Below are positions 1 to 8,834 of a DNA stretch of 64,000 nucleotides, piece after piece (positions within the stretch are counted from its first letter, which is position 1; each line of letters starts with the position of its first letter). Source of the stretch: Acinetobacter sp. NIPH 298 (GTDB lineage Bacteria > Pseudomonadota > Gammaproteobacteria > Pseudomonadales > Moraxellaceae); assembly GCF_000369505.1 (NCBI RefSeq), contig NZ_KB850055.1, positions 1,579,706-1,643,705 of the forward strand, written 5' to 3'. Made by a program: the position numbers and the translations under genes. The notes under the pieces were generated by a model. The model was given only the letters and a program-made list of their open reading frames with translations, made no database searches and was not told where the DNA came from.

Positions 1-702
1 GATGGGATTACTCAGGGCAAAGACTGGTGGCATATTTTTGAAATTTCTTGGTTAAATCCTCATGGATTACCCCAAGTTGCGATTGGTCGTCTTACCTTAC
101 CTGCAAGCTCGCCAAATCTGATCGAATCAAAATCACTCAAGCTTTATTTTAATAGTTTGAACTTCACTCAATTCGCCTCTAAACAGGTATTTATTGAGAC
201 TGTTGAGCAAGATTTATCAAAAGCGGCTGGCGCAACACTTAAACTTGAATTGTTTCAAGTGGATGATCTAAAGATTACTCAACCCACGGGTATTTGTATT
301 GATGACCTTATCCCTGAGCGTTTGTCTGAGCACCCCGATGCAACTTTGTTGCAGCACGATATGACGACACAAGAGAATGTAGAAATTGAGCTTTACTCAC
401 ATCTTCTTAGAAGTAATTGTCCTGTGACTGGACAGCCAGATTGGGGAACTGTTTTTATCCGTTTTAAAGGCAAAAGACCTTGTTATCGCAGCATATTAGC
501 TTATATTATCTCGTACCGTCAGCATAATGGTTTTCATGAGCAGTGCGTAGAACAAATATTTGCGGATATTTGGCAATTGCTTAAACCAGAAAAGTTGATG
601 GTCTATGCAACTTATACTCGTCGTGGAGGATTGGATATTAATCCATGTCGAGTTTCAGATTTGTCATGGATGCCCGAGCCAATTCGCTTGGCACGACAAT
701 AA
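1..702 (+). CDS. queF: NADPH-dependent 7-cyano-7-deazaguanine reductase, 5' partial
   Basis: QueF reduces preQ0 to preQ1 in the queuosine tRNA-modification pathway in the cytosol. The reading frame is open from base 1, so the N-terminus lies outside the window; 233 residues are visible. The frame includes the family segment SPNLIESKSLKLYFNS, then SNCPVTGQPDWG, which carries the catalytic cysteine (codon 418-420) and the nearby catalytic aspartate, and later a conserved SYRQHNGFHEQC segment. The two-lobed layout fits the long, E. coli-like class of about 280 residues. An internal methionine-coding start near 157 is not credible because the homology begins at the window edge. Identification is firm. 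Confidence 0.95.
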   Translation, partial: DGITQGKDWWHIFEISWLNPHGLPQVAIGRLTLPASSPNLIESKSLKLYFNSLNFTQFASKQVFIETVEQDLSKAAGATLKLELFQVDDLKITQPTGICIDDLIPERLSEHPDATLLQHDMTTQENVEIELYSHLLRSNCPVTGQPDWGTVFIRFKGKRPCYRSILAYIISYRQHNGFHEQCVEQIFADIWQLLKPEKLMVYATYTRRGGLDINPCRVSDLSWMPEPIRLARQ

Positions 703-735
703 AACGAATAAATTTGATATAGAGGACGTTCTTCA

Positions 736-1395
736 ATGACCAGTTATTTCGGTATTCTTCCTTCAGCAAGCTTGAGTCAGGATATTCAACTTGCACAAGC
801 CAATCGTGACAGTAAAGAACCACAATACCCTTTACGTGACAAAATATCTCTACAGCTTACTGATGAGTTAATTGACACCATGTTGGTTCATTTGGTTCAA
901 CAATTTCCACCAAGTGACAAACGAGATACCACTGAAGAACTTGCTCAAAAAATTCGTAGCATTGTTTCGTCTTTAATGAAACAACTACTCGGTAAAACAT
1001 CAAATGACCAAGTATTAGAGTCATTGAACTTTATGGAAAAAAGTTTGTTTATCGACAACGAAGGTAAACAACGTATTGGTACTGTACTGCCTGATAGTCT
1101 TGTTGCTGATATGAAAAAGAGTTTTGCGGAAGTCGAAGCTGGTAATGGCAAGGAACAACGTGATGCGCTCACCAAACAGTTTAAATCTTTTGCTGATGCG
1201 TTGATTCATCATTTCATGACTGAGTACAATAAGACGCTAGGTTTAGGAATGCTTAAACGTGGTGCTGCAAGCGTTGCAACCAGCGGTGTAGAAACAGCAG
1301 TTCATATTGTAATTAAGAAATTAATTCCAAGTCTAAGCCAAGCTGAGCTTGCAGTATTCGCTAAACACTTTGATCAATTGTTAGTACAAAAATAA
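736..1395 (+). CDS. Conserved hypothetical protein, 219 aa
   Basis: I do not recognise a family. The product is soluble, with no signal peptide or obvious membrane segment, and looks mostly alpha-helical with many charged residues. A short glycine/alanine stretch (LGLGMLKRGAASVATSG) lies around residues 165-185, ahead of a final helical segment. The start is supported by an AGAGGA ribosome site nine bases upstream. It follows queF after 33 bases and is closed by a hairpin terminator, so it may share queF transcripts. Codon use looks like that of its neighbours, with no sign of recent transfer. The function is unknown. Confidence 0.8.
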   Translation: MTSYFGILPSASLSQDIQLAQANRDSKEPQYPLRDKISLQLTDELIDTMLVHLVQQFPPSDKRDTTEELAQKIRSIVSSLMKQLLGKTSNDQVLESLNFMEKSLFIDNEGKQRIGTVLPDSLVADMKKSFAEVEAGNGKEQRDALTKQFKSFADALIHHFMTEYNKTLGLGMLKRGAASVATSGVETAVHIVIKKLIPSLSQAELAVFAKHFDQLLVQK

Positions 1396-1410
1396 GCTTC
1401 TGCTGATAAA

Positions 1411-1441
1411 AAAACGGTCATTGCAAAATGGCCGTTTTTTT
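1411..1441 (+). terminator. Rho-independent terminator after the 219-aa gene
   Basis: The stem AACGGTCATT / AATGGCCGTT (one G-T pair) is flanked by an A-run and followed by seven T. It lies 15 bases after the stop codon and also has an A-run on its 5' side. Confidence 0.85.
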
Positions 1442-1547
1442 ATCGTAAGCTAAAACTTATAAATGTCACATTTTCTAAATTTTGATTGTCTATATCAGCG
1501 TTTATGTTAGCATTCTCGAAGCTTAGCTTTACCTGATTTAGAATCAC

Positions 1548-2690
1548 ATGTCCCCAAGCTCACAATATAAATTTTTACGTCAAGCACCCCGCGATGGATT
1601 AAGTACAGCCACGCAGCTTTCACGTTGGCAACAATTACACATTGATCCATGGCTTTGTCTGTTCTTGATCTTAAATGCCATACTTGGATTGACTATTTTA
1701 TATAGTGCTTCCGCTCAGAATGTTGGCTTAGTTACGAGACAAGCAATCAGTTTTGGCATCGGTTTTGGCGTCATGTTGGGCTTGGCTCAAATCCCCCCAA
1801 AAGTCTATCAGGCATTTTCGCCCTACTTTTACATTTTTGGCGTGTTGTCACTGATTGCGGTTATGGTTTTTGGTGAAGTGCGTATGGGTGCGCAGCGATG
1901 GATTGATATTCCGGGCTTTGGTAGTGTGCAACCCAGCGAGTTTATGAAAGTCGGCATGCCGATGATGATTGCGTGGTTCTTGTCACGCAAAGCACTACCC
2001 CCAAGTTTTTCTCAAGTCATACTGTCATTAGTTCTGATTCTTATTCCTTTTTTATTGATTGCAGAACAACCCGACTTAGGCACTTCATTACTGGTTATTG
2101 CAAGTGGTATCTTTGTACTCTTTTTAAGTGGTTTATCTTGGAAGCTGATCGCTGCTGCCGCTGGTGCAGTGGCCATTATTATTCCGATCGCATGGACATT
2201 TTTATTACATGGCTATCAACGTCAGCGTGTACTCACACTTTTAAATCCTGAAGCGGATGCCTTAGGTACAGGTTGGAATATTATCCAATCCAAAACGGCA
2301 ATTGGTTCAGGTGGCTTCTCTGGAAAAGGCTTCTTAGAAGGCACGCAAGCTCATCTACATTTTCTTCCTGAGGGTCATACCGACTTTATTATTGCCGCAT
2401 ATTCAGAAGAATTTGGTTTGATTGGCGTAATACTGCTTATTCTTTTATATTTCGCGATTATTTTTAGAACATTCCAAATTGGGTTACAAAGCTTCCATAA
2501 TTATGGCCGTTTGATCGCTGGCGCATTTGGTTTGTCATTTTTTGTTTATGTATTTGTAAATGCTGGCATGGTCAGTGGTATTTTACCCGTAGTAGGTGTG
2601 CCGTTACCGTTCATGAGTTATGGCGGAACTGCAATTATAACGCTGATGTCTACTTTTGGACTGGTTATGTCCATCCATACGCATCGATAA
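1548..2690 (+). CDS. rodA: Rod shape-determining peptidoglycan polymerase RodA
   Basis: RodA is the SEDS-family glycosyltransferase that polymerises peptidoglycan from lipid II during cell elongation, working with the class B PBP2 in the inner membrane. The 380-residue product has an N-terminal cytoplasmic stretch, then about ten hydrophobic segments. Recognisable motifs are QPDLGTSL, LHFLPEGHTDFI and the C-terminal PLPFMSYGGTA typical of RodA/FtsW. The RodA assignment rather than FtsW rests on length, sequence style and the mltB gene just downstream, as in other gammaproteobacterial elongation clusters. No PBP2 gene is in view; it may lie elsewhere. The ribosome site is weak. Confidence 0.95.
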   Translation: MSPSSQYKFLRQAPRDGLSTATQLSRWQQLHIDPWLCLFLILNAILGLTILYSASAQNVGLVTRQAISFGIGFGVMLGLAQIPPKVYQAFSPYFYIFGVLSLIAVMVFGEVRMGAQRWIDIPGFGSVQPSEFMKVGMPMMIAWFLSRKALPPSFSQVILSLVLILIPFLLIAEQPDLGTSLLVIASGIFVLFLSGLSWKLIAAAAGAVAIIIPIAWTFLLHGYQRQRVLTLLNPEADALGTGWNIIQSKTAIGSGGFSGKGFLEGTQAHLHFLPEGHTDFIIAAYSEEFGLIGVILLILLYFAIIFRTFQIGLQSFHNYGRLIAGAFGLSFFVYVFVNAGMVSGILPVVGVPLPFMSYGGTAIITLMSTFGLVMSIHTHR

Positions 2691-2709
2691 CGAGGAATTT
2701 TATAAACAT

Positions 2710-3711
2710 ATGTTGCATATAACTTTAAATAAAACAGTTAAATTTCTTAGCTTAAGTGCCAGTTTATTTTTAAGCTGTAATTGGGCATACGCGAACGAAT
2801 TTTACACCCATCCAAATTATATGGCTTTTAAACAAAAAGCGATGACAACCTATAATTTGAGCGGTGAACAAATCGATACTGCGATGAGTGGTGCGCGTAA
2901 TATTCCTAACATTCTAAATATTATGACGCGTCCAGGTGAAAGTAAACCTTGGTATGATTATCGTTCAATGTTTTTGGTTGAAGGTACGATTCAACGCGGT
3001 ATCCGTTTTAAAAATCAATACGAAGATACTCTAAACCGCGCAGAACAGCAATTTGGTGTACCTAAAGCAGTTATCCTCGGTGTTTTAGGGGTAGAAACAG
3101 GCTACGGCGCAAATAAAGGCTCTTTCGTCTCCCGCGATGCCTTAGCAACACTTGCATTTGGCTACCCTCGTCGTGCAGATTACTTTAGCGATGAACTGGC
3201 AGCACTAATTGCATGGACATATAAAGAAGGCTATCCAACCAATAGTATTGTTGGTTCTTATGCAGGCGCAATTGGCTATCCACAGTTCATGCCGAGTAAT
3301 ATCCAAAAACTCGGTGTAGATTACGATGGTAATGGTCATATTGATCTTAGAAATTCGGCTGTTGATGCAATTGGATCAATTGCGAACTATTTAGCTAAAC
3401 ATGGTTGGGAACGAGATCGACCAATTGGCTTCCCTGCTCGTTATTTAGGAAATGATCCAGAAAGCGTGATTGCGAAGGATTTGACCTTACCTAGACCTTA
3501 CGGTGAACTCAAGCGATTGGGCATATCACCTGTTAACCCTTTGGTAAAAATTGATGATTTAGACCTTGTAAATGTCATTGAATTACAAGATCGTTCTGGT
3601 CCGATCTATTACATCACTTATCCAAATTTCCAAGTCATTACCACCTACAACAGAAGCCGTATGTATGCGACTGCTGTATGGTTATTAGGCACTGAAGTAG
3701 CTAGTCGATAG
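2710..3711 (+). CDS. mltB: Lytic murein transglycosylase B
   Basis: MltB cleaves glycan strands with formation of 1,6-anhydro-MurNAc ends. I chose ATG 2710 (333 aa) over an upstream in-frame start inside rodA. It follows GAGGAA and gives a clean signal sequence ending near WAYA, so the protein is exported. There is no lipobox cysteine at the cleavage point, so it resembles the soluble SltB type more than the lipoprotein MltB. The catalytic glutamate is in GVETGYG, about residue 129. DYDGNGHIDL resembles the calcium-binding EF-hand of Slt35, and AGAIGYPQFMPS is the family substrate-groove motif. It is probably cotranscribed with rodA (19-base gap). Confidence 0.93.
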   Translation: MLHITLNKTVKFLSLSASLFLSCNWAYANEFYTHPNYMAFKQKAMTTYNLSGEQIDTAMSGARNIPNILNIMTRPGESKPWYDYRSMFLVEGTIQRGIRFKNQYEDTLNRAEQQFGVPKAVILGVLGVETGYGANKGSFVSRDALATLAFGYPRRADYFSDELAALIAWTYKEGYPTNSIVGSYAGAIGYPQFMPSNIQKLGVDYDGNGHIDLRNSAVDAIGSIANYLAKHGWERDRPIGFPARYLGNDPESVIAKDLTLPRPYGELKRLGISPVNPLVKIDDLDLVNVIELQDRSGPIYYITYPNFQVITTYNRSRMYATAVWLLGTEVASR

Positions 3712-3725
3712 ACTAGCTTTTTCAA
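3699..3725 (+). terminator. Terminator overlapping the mltB stop codon
   Basis: The perfect stem AGCTAGTC / GACTAGCT with a GATA loop is followed by a T-run. The TAG stop (3709-3711) lies in the loop and the start of the 3' arm, so the last codons of mltB form the 5' arm. Confidence 0.88.
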
Positions 3726-4043
3726 CAACACTAAAAAGTCAATAATTTTATTATTAAAAAAGTATGTTTTTTGAGCTGTTTTCATATTTGGTTACAATAT
3801 TGTTCATTTTTTAATCAAAAACTGTGTGTTTTTGTTCTTTTTGTTGCTATTTGTCTTTAATGACTAGACACACTTCATAGCCGATGAATATTATCCATCC
3901 CAAGTGTTCGGGCTGTTCAAACTCTTTAAGTGGTTACAACTGCCCCCAAATTGCAAATTGCAAAAGTGAATAATTAGACATGTGCACTATATTTCAGACT
4001 GTTTGATTGAAGTAGAAAAGCATGTTCTCTAGGAGTTTATACA
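3712..4043 (+). promoter_or_regulatory. 332-bp non-coding region upstream of the RlpA-like gene
   Basis: No gene is seen. A plausible promoter is TTGAGC (3771-3776), a 16-base spacer and TACAAT (3793-3798). If used, the transcript would carry a leader of more than 230 bases before the ATG at 4044. The leader has a short tandem motif, ATTGCA repeated near 3950. No riboswitch or terminator-antiterminator is evident. The promoter is inferred from hexamer likeness only. Confidence 0.35.
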
Positions 4044-4655
4044 ATGCAGTTTTCGCTAAAATATATTCTAGCGCTGACAGCCGGCTTAAGTTTAAGCCCG
4101 TTACATGCAGAAATGGTACAATCTTCATCATTGAATAATGATGTGGATGGATCTAACTTAGCCGCTCGTGTTCTAAGTAAAGATTCTCAAAATTTTAATT
4201 CGCGTCTTTCTAACGTAAATAGTCTTTCAATCACTGAGCGTTCGGGTGACCAAGTACGTCGCCAAACGATTGCAGCAAAAATTGACATTCCTGAAGAAGA
4301 GCCTTCAGTGATTGAAAAGCTTAATGCGGTTGCTTCGAACACAGTTCGTAAGTTTAGCCAAACTGGCGTTGCTTCTTGGTATGGTCGTCAGTTCCATGGC
4401 CGTAAAACAGCAAGTGGTGAAACATTCGATATGAATGCAATGACCGCTGCTCACCGTAGCCTTCCACTAAACTGCTATATCCGTGTAACCAATCGTGATA
4501 ATGGTAAAAGTGTTGTGGTAAAGGTAAACGATCGTGGTCCTTTCCATGGTAACCGTGTACTTGATTTATCTTATGGTGCAGCGAAGCAAATCGGACTTAC
4601 AAATGCAGGTCTTGGTAAAGTGAGCATCGAACGTGTAGACGGGCCTAACTCTTAA
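4044..4655 (+). CDS. RlpA-like septal ring lytic transglycosylase/DPBB protein
   Basis: The 203-residue exported protein has an N-terminal signal sequence (cleavage near LHA-EM). After a linker of about 80 residues it has a double-psi beta-barrel domain at about residues 105-200. Diagnostic segments are GVASWYG, GRKTASGETFD, AHRSLP and VKVNDRGPF, as in RlpA. RlpA family members in Pseudomonas cleave naked glycan at the septum. This one lacks the C-terminal SPOR domain and has no lipobox cysteine, so septal targeting by SPOR is not expected and enzymatic activity is inferred. An AGGAG ribosome site precedes the ATG by eight bases. Its place after rodA/mltB suits a cell-wall role. Confidence 0.88.
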   Translation: MQFSLKYILALTAGLSLSPLHAEMVQSSSLNNDVDGSNLAARVLSKDSQNFNSRLSNVNSLSITERSGDQVRRQTIAAKIDIPEEEPSVIEKLNAVASNTVRKFSQTGVASWYGRQFHGRKTASGETFDMNAMTAAHRSLPLNCYIRVTNRDNGKSVVVKVNDRGPFHGNRVLDLSYGAAKQIGLTNAGLGKVSIERVDGPNS

Positions 4656-4677
4656 GTTACAGTCAGTCATACAATAA

Positions 4678-4712
4678 ATAAAAGCCGCCTAGTGTGGCTT
4701 TTATCATTTTTA
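4678..4712 (+). terminator. Terminator after the RlpA-like gene
   Basis: The perfect 9-bp stem ATAAAAGCC / GGCTTTTAT is followed by CATTTTT. Confidence 0.85.
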
Positions 4713-4814
4713 CACGGCAACAAACCTAAATACCCCGCAGATATTTTGACCCTTCTAACTTTCTTCGGTATATTGAGATAATTAAAAAATAACCAAGATC
4801 GCAAGGAGAGCGCT

Positions 4815-5267
4815 GTGAAATCAATCGACGAATGGTTCGATGAATATAGTGAAAGTCATCAAAACCAAACCAATAAAAAAATCCATTGGGTATGTGTTCC
4901 AGCAATTCTTTTTTCGATTATTGGTATTCTTGCGCACTTTAGTGCCTTATTAACCGCACTATTACTTGTTTTGACTTTGGTTTTCTATGCACGTCTAGAT
5001 ATCGTGCTTGCGGTCGCAATGGCTGCTTTACTCGCTGTAATGGCATGGCTGATTATTATCTTACCTGTGGGCATCGGTTTCTATATCGGCATATTCGTCA
5101 TCGCTTGGATTGGTCAATTTTACGGACATAAAGTTGAAGGCAAAAAACCATCTTTCTTTAAAGACTTACAATTCCTCCTGATTGGCCCTGTATGGTGTAT
5201 GGACGCTTATTTAGCTAAAGTGCTACCCAAATGGAAATCCCGTCAAAAATTGGCGCTTACAAGCTGA
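4815..5267 (+). CDS. DUF962 (Mpo1/YGL010w-like) membrane protein
   Basis: The 150-residue protein begins with a soluble stretch (about 35 residues) containing SHQN...KKIHW. Four hydrophobic segments follow, and between the last two lies GQFYGHKVEGKKPSFF. This order of histidine-containing motifs and helices is that of DUF962. The yeast member Mpo1 is an iron-dependent dioxygenase in alpha-oxidation of 2-hydroxy fatty acids; whether bacterial members share this is an inference. The start is GTG, preceded by GGAG six bases upstream. It stands alone between terminators and a convergent gene. Confidence 0.82.
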   Translation: MKSIDEWFDEYSESHQNQTNKKIHWVCVPAILFSIIGILAHFSALLTALLLVLTLVFYARLDIVLAVAMAALLAVMAWLIIILPVGIGFYIGIFVIAWIGQFYGHKVEGKKPSFFKDLQFLLIGPVWCMDAYLAKVLPKWKSRQKLALTS

Positions 5268-5307
5268 TTTAGCGCATATCTTCACAACAACTGATAAAGG
5301 AAGATGG

Positions 5308-5772
5308 TTACTGATACATTCTTCCTTTATATTTCAACCATCCATCAATATGTTTTCTTCTTGGGTCGTGATGTGTCCAATGGATCACCCCACCTTTATT
5401 GTTATATTCATACACCCCATAAAACTCAACCGTTTCACCTTTTTGCAACCCCTCTATTCGGGGTGCCAAATCAATATTATGGGCAATCAAAACCGTTAAA
5501 CCATTGTCCAACTCTAAAATCATCCTTTGATGTCTTGAGCCATCATTATCATCAGGCAAAATCGCTTTCACTATTCCTTGTGAGCGTACCTGAAGCTTAC
5601 TTCGTTGTTGTTGATAGGCTTGCATGATCTTGGCTTGATCATCAACACGCTGCTCAACAGATGAAGATGTCTCGAGCTGTGTGCTATTTTGCTTAAGCTC
5701 CAAACCGACATAAGCAAAAATCAGCAAGGCAATAACGATCAAGACAAGTACATTATTTTTCTGAGTTTTCAT
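5308..5772 (-). CDS. DUF3465 domain protein, membrane-anchored
   Basis: ATG 5772 (154 aa) is preferred over an upstream in-frame start because AAAGGG sits just ahead of it and it opens a clean N-terminal hydrophobic anchor (NNVLVLIVIALLIFAYVGL). A short polar, glutamine-rich linker follows, then a compact C-terminal domain that ends in IHWTHHDPRRKHIDGWLKY, typical of DUF3465. The domain is likely OB-fold-like and periplasmic. No biochemical function is established to my knowledge. It sits 80 bases downstream of sthA on the same strand, but a hairpin lies between them, so it probably has limited cotranscription. Confidence 0.78.
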   Translation of the reverse strand: MKTQKNNVLVLIVIALLIFAYVGLELKQNSTQLETSSSVEQRVDDQAKIMQAYQQQRSKLQVRSQGIVKAILPDDNDGSRHQRMILELDNGLTVLIAHNIDLAPRIEGLQKGETVEFYGVYEYNNKGGVIHWTHHDPRRKHIDGWLKYKGRMYQ

Positions 5773-5802
5773 AGCAACCCTTTTATCAAATACAAAATAG
5801 CA

Positions 5803-5829
5803 AAATGCCAATCAATTTGATTGGCATTT
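5803..5829 (-). terminator. Hairpin between sthA and the DUF3465 gene
   Basis: The stem AAATGCCAATC / GATTGGCATTT is perfect. On the minus strand it is followed by TTTTGCTATTTTG, a weak T-rich tail, so termination after sthA may be partial. Confidence 0.55.
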
Positions 5830-5852
5830 GGATCATACAATGTCTAGCACAG

Positions 5853-7268
5853 TTAGAATAGACGATTCATCCCATTCAAAGCAGCAACACGATATGCTTC
5901 TGCCATTGTCGGATAGTTAAATGTCGTTTCTACAAAATACTTCAAGGTATTGTTTGGACTATGCATCACCACCTGCCCAATGTGAATAATCTCAGCCGCG
6001 TTGTTACCAAAGCAGTGAATGCCCAGCACTTCTAAAGTATCTCGATGGAATAAAATCTTTAATTCGCCGACCGTATCACCTGTGATTTGGGCACGTGCCA
6101 AATGACGGAAAGAAGCCTGTCCTACTTCGTATGGGATTTTTTCTTCAGTCAGCTCTTGCTCGGTTTTGCCAATCGAAGAAATTTCTGGAATGGTATAAAT
6201 TCCAGTTGGCACATCTTTAATTGGTTTGACATTTTTCTCACCGACCATATTTGCACCCGCACAACGACCTTGGTCATAGGCAGCAGATGCCAATGATGGC
6301 CAACCAATGACATCACCCGCAGCAAAAATATTGTCTACTTCGGTTTGATATTGATCATTAACCATCAACTGACCGCGGCTATTTGGCACTAAACCAACAT
6401 TTTCCAAACCTAAACCATCGGTATTGCCTGAACGACCATTACACCATAAGATCGCATCAGCTTTGATTTTCTTACCGCTAAGTAAATGCAATACCACGTG
6501 ATCATCAAAAGTTTCTAAGCGATCAATTTGTTCATTATGACGAATCAAAACGCCTTGTTCACGCAAATGATAAGACAAGGCATCAGCAATCTCATCATCC
6601 AAATAACTCAATAACTTTTGCTGGGTATTGATTAGGTCGACTTTATGGTCTAATCCAATGAAAATAGACGCATATTCACATCCAATAACGCCTGCACCAT
6701 AGATGATAATCTTTTGAATCGTATAATCTAAATCTAAAATCTTGTCTGAATCAAATACGCGAGGATGATTAAAGTCTAAACCCTGTGGTTGATAAGGACG
6801 ACTACCCGTAGCAATCACGATTTGTTTGCAAATAATCGTGTCCTTAATCCCATCATGACTGAAAATCAAGACGGTATTTTTATCGTGGATATAGGCACGG
6901 CCATGAAAAGTTTCGATTTTATTGCGATCATAAAAACGGGTATGCGTATCGACTTGTTGCTGAATCACTTTGTGTGCGTTACGTAACACTTGTTTCATGG
7001 TGAATTGCTTCCACTCACCTACTTTTTGAAACATTGGATCACGTTGATAACGGATAATACTTGAAACTGTTTGACGTAACGCTTTACTTGGAATAGTACC
7101 GACATGCGCACAGTTACCGCCGAGTTGATCACGAACATCCACTATTGCAACACGTTTACCTGCTTTTGCCAGCTTCATTGCCGCGCCTTCACCAGCTGGG
7201 CCAGAACCGAGAATGACTGCATCATATTTTACAATATTCCCACCAACGACCTCTTTCTTACGTGGCAT
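5853..7268 (-). CDS. sthA: Soluble (Si-specific) pyridine nucleotide transhydrogenase
   Basis: SthA is a cytosolic FAD enzyme that transfers hydride between NADPH and NAD+, rebalancing the two pools. The 471-residue protein has the FAD-binding [10 protein letters not shown] near residue 21, a second nucleotide-binding [13 protein letters not shown] at about residue 190, and the C-terminal FAD site [14 protein letters not shown]. The usual disulfide-reductase CxxxxC is replaced by [16 protein letters not shown]: only the first cysteine is kept, which separates SthA from lipoamide dehydrogenase. The start is ATG 7268; a few extra N-terminal residues precede the family core. Confidence 0.94.
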   Translation of the reverse strand: MPRKKEVVGGNIVKYDAVILGSGPAGEGAAMKLAKAGKRVAIVDVRDQLGGNCAHVGTIPSKALRQTVSSIIRYQRDPMFQKVGEWKQFTMKQVLRNAHKVIQQQVDTHTRFYDRNKIETFHGRAYIHDKNTVLIFSHDGIKDTIICKQIVIATGSRPYQPQGLDFNHPRVFDSDKILDLDYTIQKIIIYGAGVIGCEYASIFIGLDHKVDLINTQQKLLSYLDDEIADALSYHLREQGVLIRHNEQIDRLETFDDHVVLHLLSGKKIKADAILWCNGRSGNTDGLGLENVGLVPNSRGQLMVNDQYQTEVDNIFAAGDVIGWPSLASAAYDQGRCAGANMVGEKNVKPIKDVPTGIYTIPEISSIGKTEQELTEEKIPYEVGQASFRHLARAQITGDTVGELKILFHRDTLEVLGIHCFGNNAAEIIHIGQVVMHSPNNTLKYFVETTFNYPTMAEAYRVAALNGMNRLF

Positions 7269-7456
7269 TCAAAGCTCCTTGACTGTTAAACTTTTACTAC
7301 TCTATATATGATAACCAATATGCGTTGAATTGATGTATTTCTCAACCATATATTTTATATATACACATTTTTAAAATGAATACCTATTTCGTCCTATATA
7401 CTCGTAAATTTGACTATAATGTCTAGATATCTCAAGTTAAAGGTTGTAGAAAAGAT

Positions 7457-8470
7457 ATGTCTGAACACCGTAAAGCTGAACAGGGCTTAAAACTTCGTGG
7501 CGCCGAAAAAGTCGCAAGAATTCCTGTAAAAGTGATTCCTACGGTTGAAGTACCTCGTAAACCAGACTGGATTCGCGTCAAGATGGCCGCACCAGAAGAG
7601 GTTCAACGTATCAAAACAACCTTGCGCTCGCAAAAACTGCATACTGTATGTGAAGAGGCTGCTTGCCCCAACCTACCAGAGTGTTTTGGTGGCGGTACAG
7701 CAACCTTTATGATCATGGGCGATATTTGTACACGTCGCTGTCCTTTCTGTGACGTTGCGCATGGTCGTCCAAATGCACTTGATGCGGACGAACCACGCCA
7801 CATGGCAGAAACAATCTCGAATCTCGGCTTAAAATATGCCGTGATCACCTCAGTGGACCGTGATGATTTACTTGATGGCGGTGCTCAACATTTTGTTGAC
7901 TGTATCAGAGAAGCACGTGCACTTAGTCCAAATACCTTGCTGGAAATTTTAGTTCCTGACTTCCGTGGTCGTCTCGATATTGCACTTCGCATCATGACCG
8001 AATGCCCGCCTGATGTTTTCAACCACAACATTGAAACCGTACCACGCTTATATAAAGCCATGCGTCCGGGCTCTGACTACCAACATTCTTTAAATCTGTT
8101 AAAAATGTTTAAAGAATATTGTCCAGATATTCCAACCAAATGTGGTTTGATGGTCGGCATTGGTGAAACTGAAGAAGAAGTGATTGCCCTTTTGGATGAC
8201 CTTAGAGCACATGACGTAGATTACATCACGATTGGTCAGTATTTACAGCCATCTAAACAACATGCGCCAATTGATCGTTTTGTCACACCTGAAGAATTCG
8301 AGCGTTATGCTGAGCATGGACGTAAATTAGGTTTTAGAAATATTTGGTCTGCACCAATGGTGCGTTCTAGTTATTTTGCTGATCGCCAATATCGTGGTGA
8401 ACCGGTTCCTGCTGTTCGACGCAAAGCCGATCCTGCTAAAAAAATCGCAGTCCAAACAGTAGAAGCATAA
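7457..8470 (+). CDS. lipA: Lipoyl synthase
   Basis: LipA is a radical-SAM enzyme that inserts two sulfur atoms into octanoylated carrier domains to make lipoyl cofactors. Both iron-sulfur clusters are visible: the auxiliary cluster cysteines in [12 protein letters not shown] and the radical-SAM triad in CTRRCPFC. The C-terminal RSSY segment that completes the auxiliary cluster is present near residue 313 (MVRSSYFAD). The length of 337 residues is normal. lipB is not adjacent. The gene is alone, divergent from sthA, and closed by a strong terminator. Confidence 0.97.
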   Translation: MSEHRKAEQGLKLRGAEKVARIPVKVIPTVEVPRKPDWIRVKMAAPEEVQRIKTTLRSQKLHTVCEEAACPNLPECFGGGTATFMIMGDICTRRCPFCDVAHGRPNALDADEPRHMAETISNLGLKYAVITSVDRDDLLDGGAQHFVDCIREARALSPNTLLEILVPDFRGRLDIALRIMTECPPDVFNHNIETVPRLYKAMRPGSDYQHSLNLLKMFKEYCPDIPTKCGLMVGIGETEEEVIALLDDLRAHDVDYITIGQYLQPSKQHAPIDRFVTPEEFERYAEHGRKLGFRNIWSAPMVRSSYFADRQYRGEPVPAVRRKADPAKKIAVQTVEA

Positions 8471-8484
8471 TCGTTTCCAAGCAA

Positions 8485-8516
8485 AAGAGAGAATCCCCTG
8501 ATTCTCTCTTTTTTTC
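8485..8516 (+). terminator. lipA terminator
   Basis: The stem GAGAGAATC / GATTCTCTC (extended by AA/TT) has a four-base loop and is followed by a T-run. Confidence 0.9.
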
Positions 8517-8834
8517 ATACCTAAGAACACTAACTCACATAAATCACCACATCCTAACAATTAAAATTTCTGATCAGCCGTGAATTCCGCGTGAATAATT
8601 ACAACTCAAAACCCAACTACAAAAAAACCACTTAAAAACATTGATTTACTTTCAATATCAGCAATTATATGCTGATTCTAGTTAATAAATTTTTTTAAAT
8701 TAACAGCTAAAAATAAAGCGCTCAATCTTTATTTACAGTAAGTCCCTCAATCACAGAAGCCCCAAGTTTTATAAGTAATAAGGAATATTTCTTAAGGCTT
8801 TGTATGAACAAAAATATTAATCAGGATTTAAAAA
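8517..8834 (+). promoter_or_regulatory. Non-coding AT-rich region upstream of the DUF4394 gene
   Basis: No gene is seen. A 7-bp perfect inverted repeat, ATCAGCA (8657-8663) and TGCTGAT (8670-8676) with a six-base spacer, has the size of a repressor site. A good AGGA ribosome site lies just before ATG 8835. No convincing pair of promoter hexamers stands out in the AT-rich background. Confidence 0.35.

Noticed and set aside
1973..2251. 92-aa frame inside rodA
   Set aside because: It is a frame-shifted shadow of the clearly conserved RodA sequence.
5304..5627. 107-aa frame opposite the DUF3465 gene
   Set aside because: It is antisense to a conserved domain and has no homology that I recognise.
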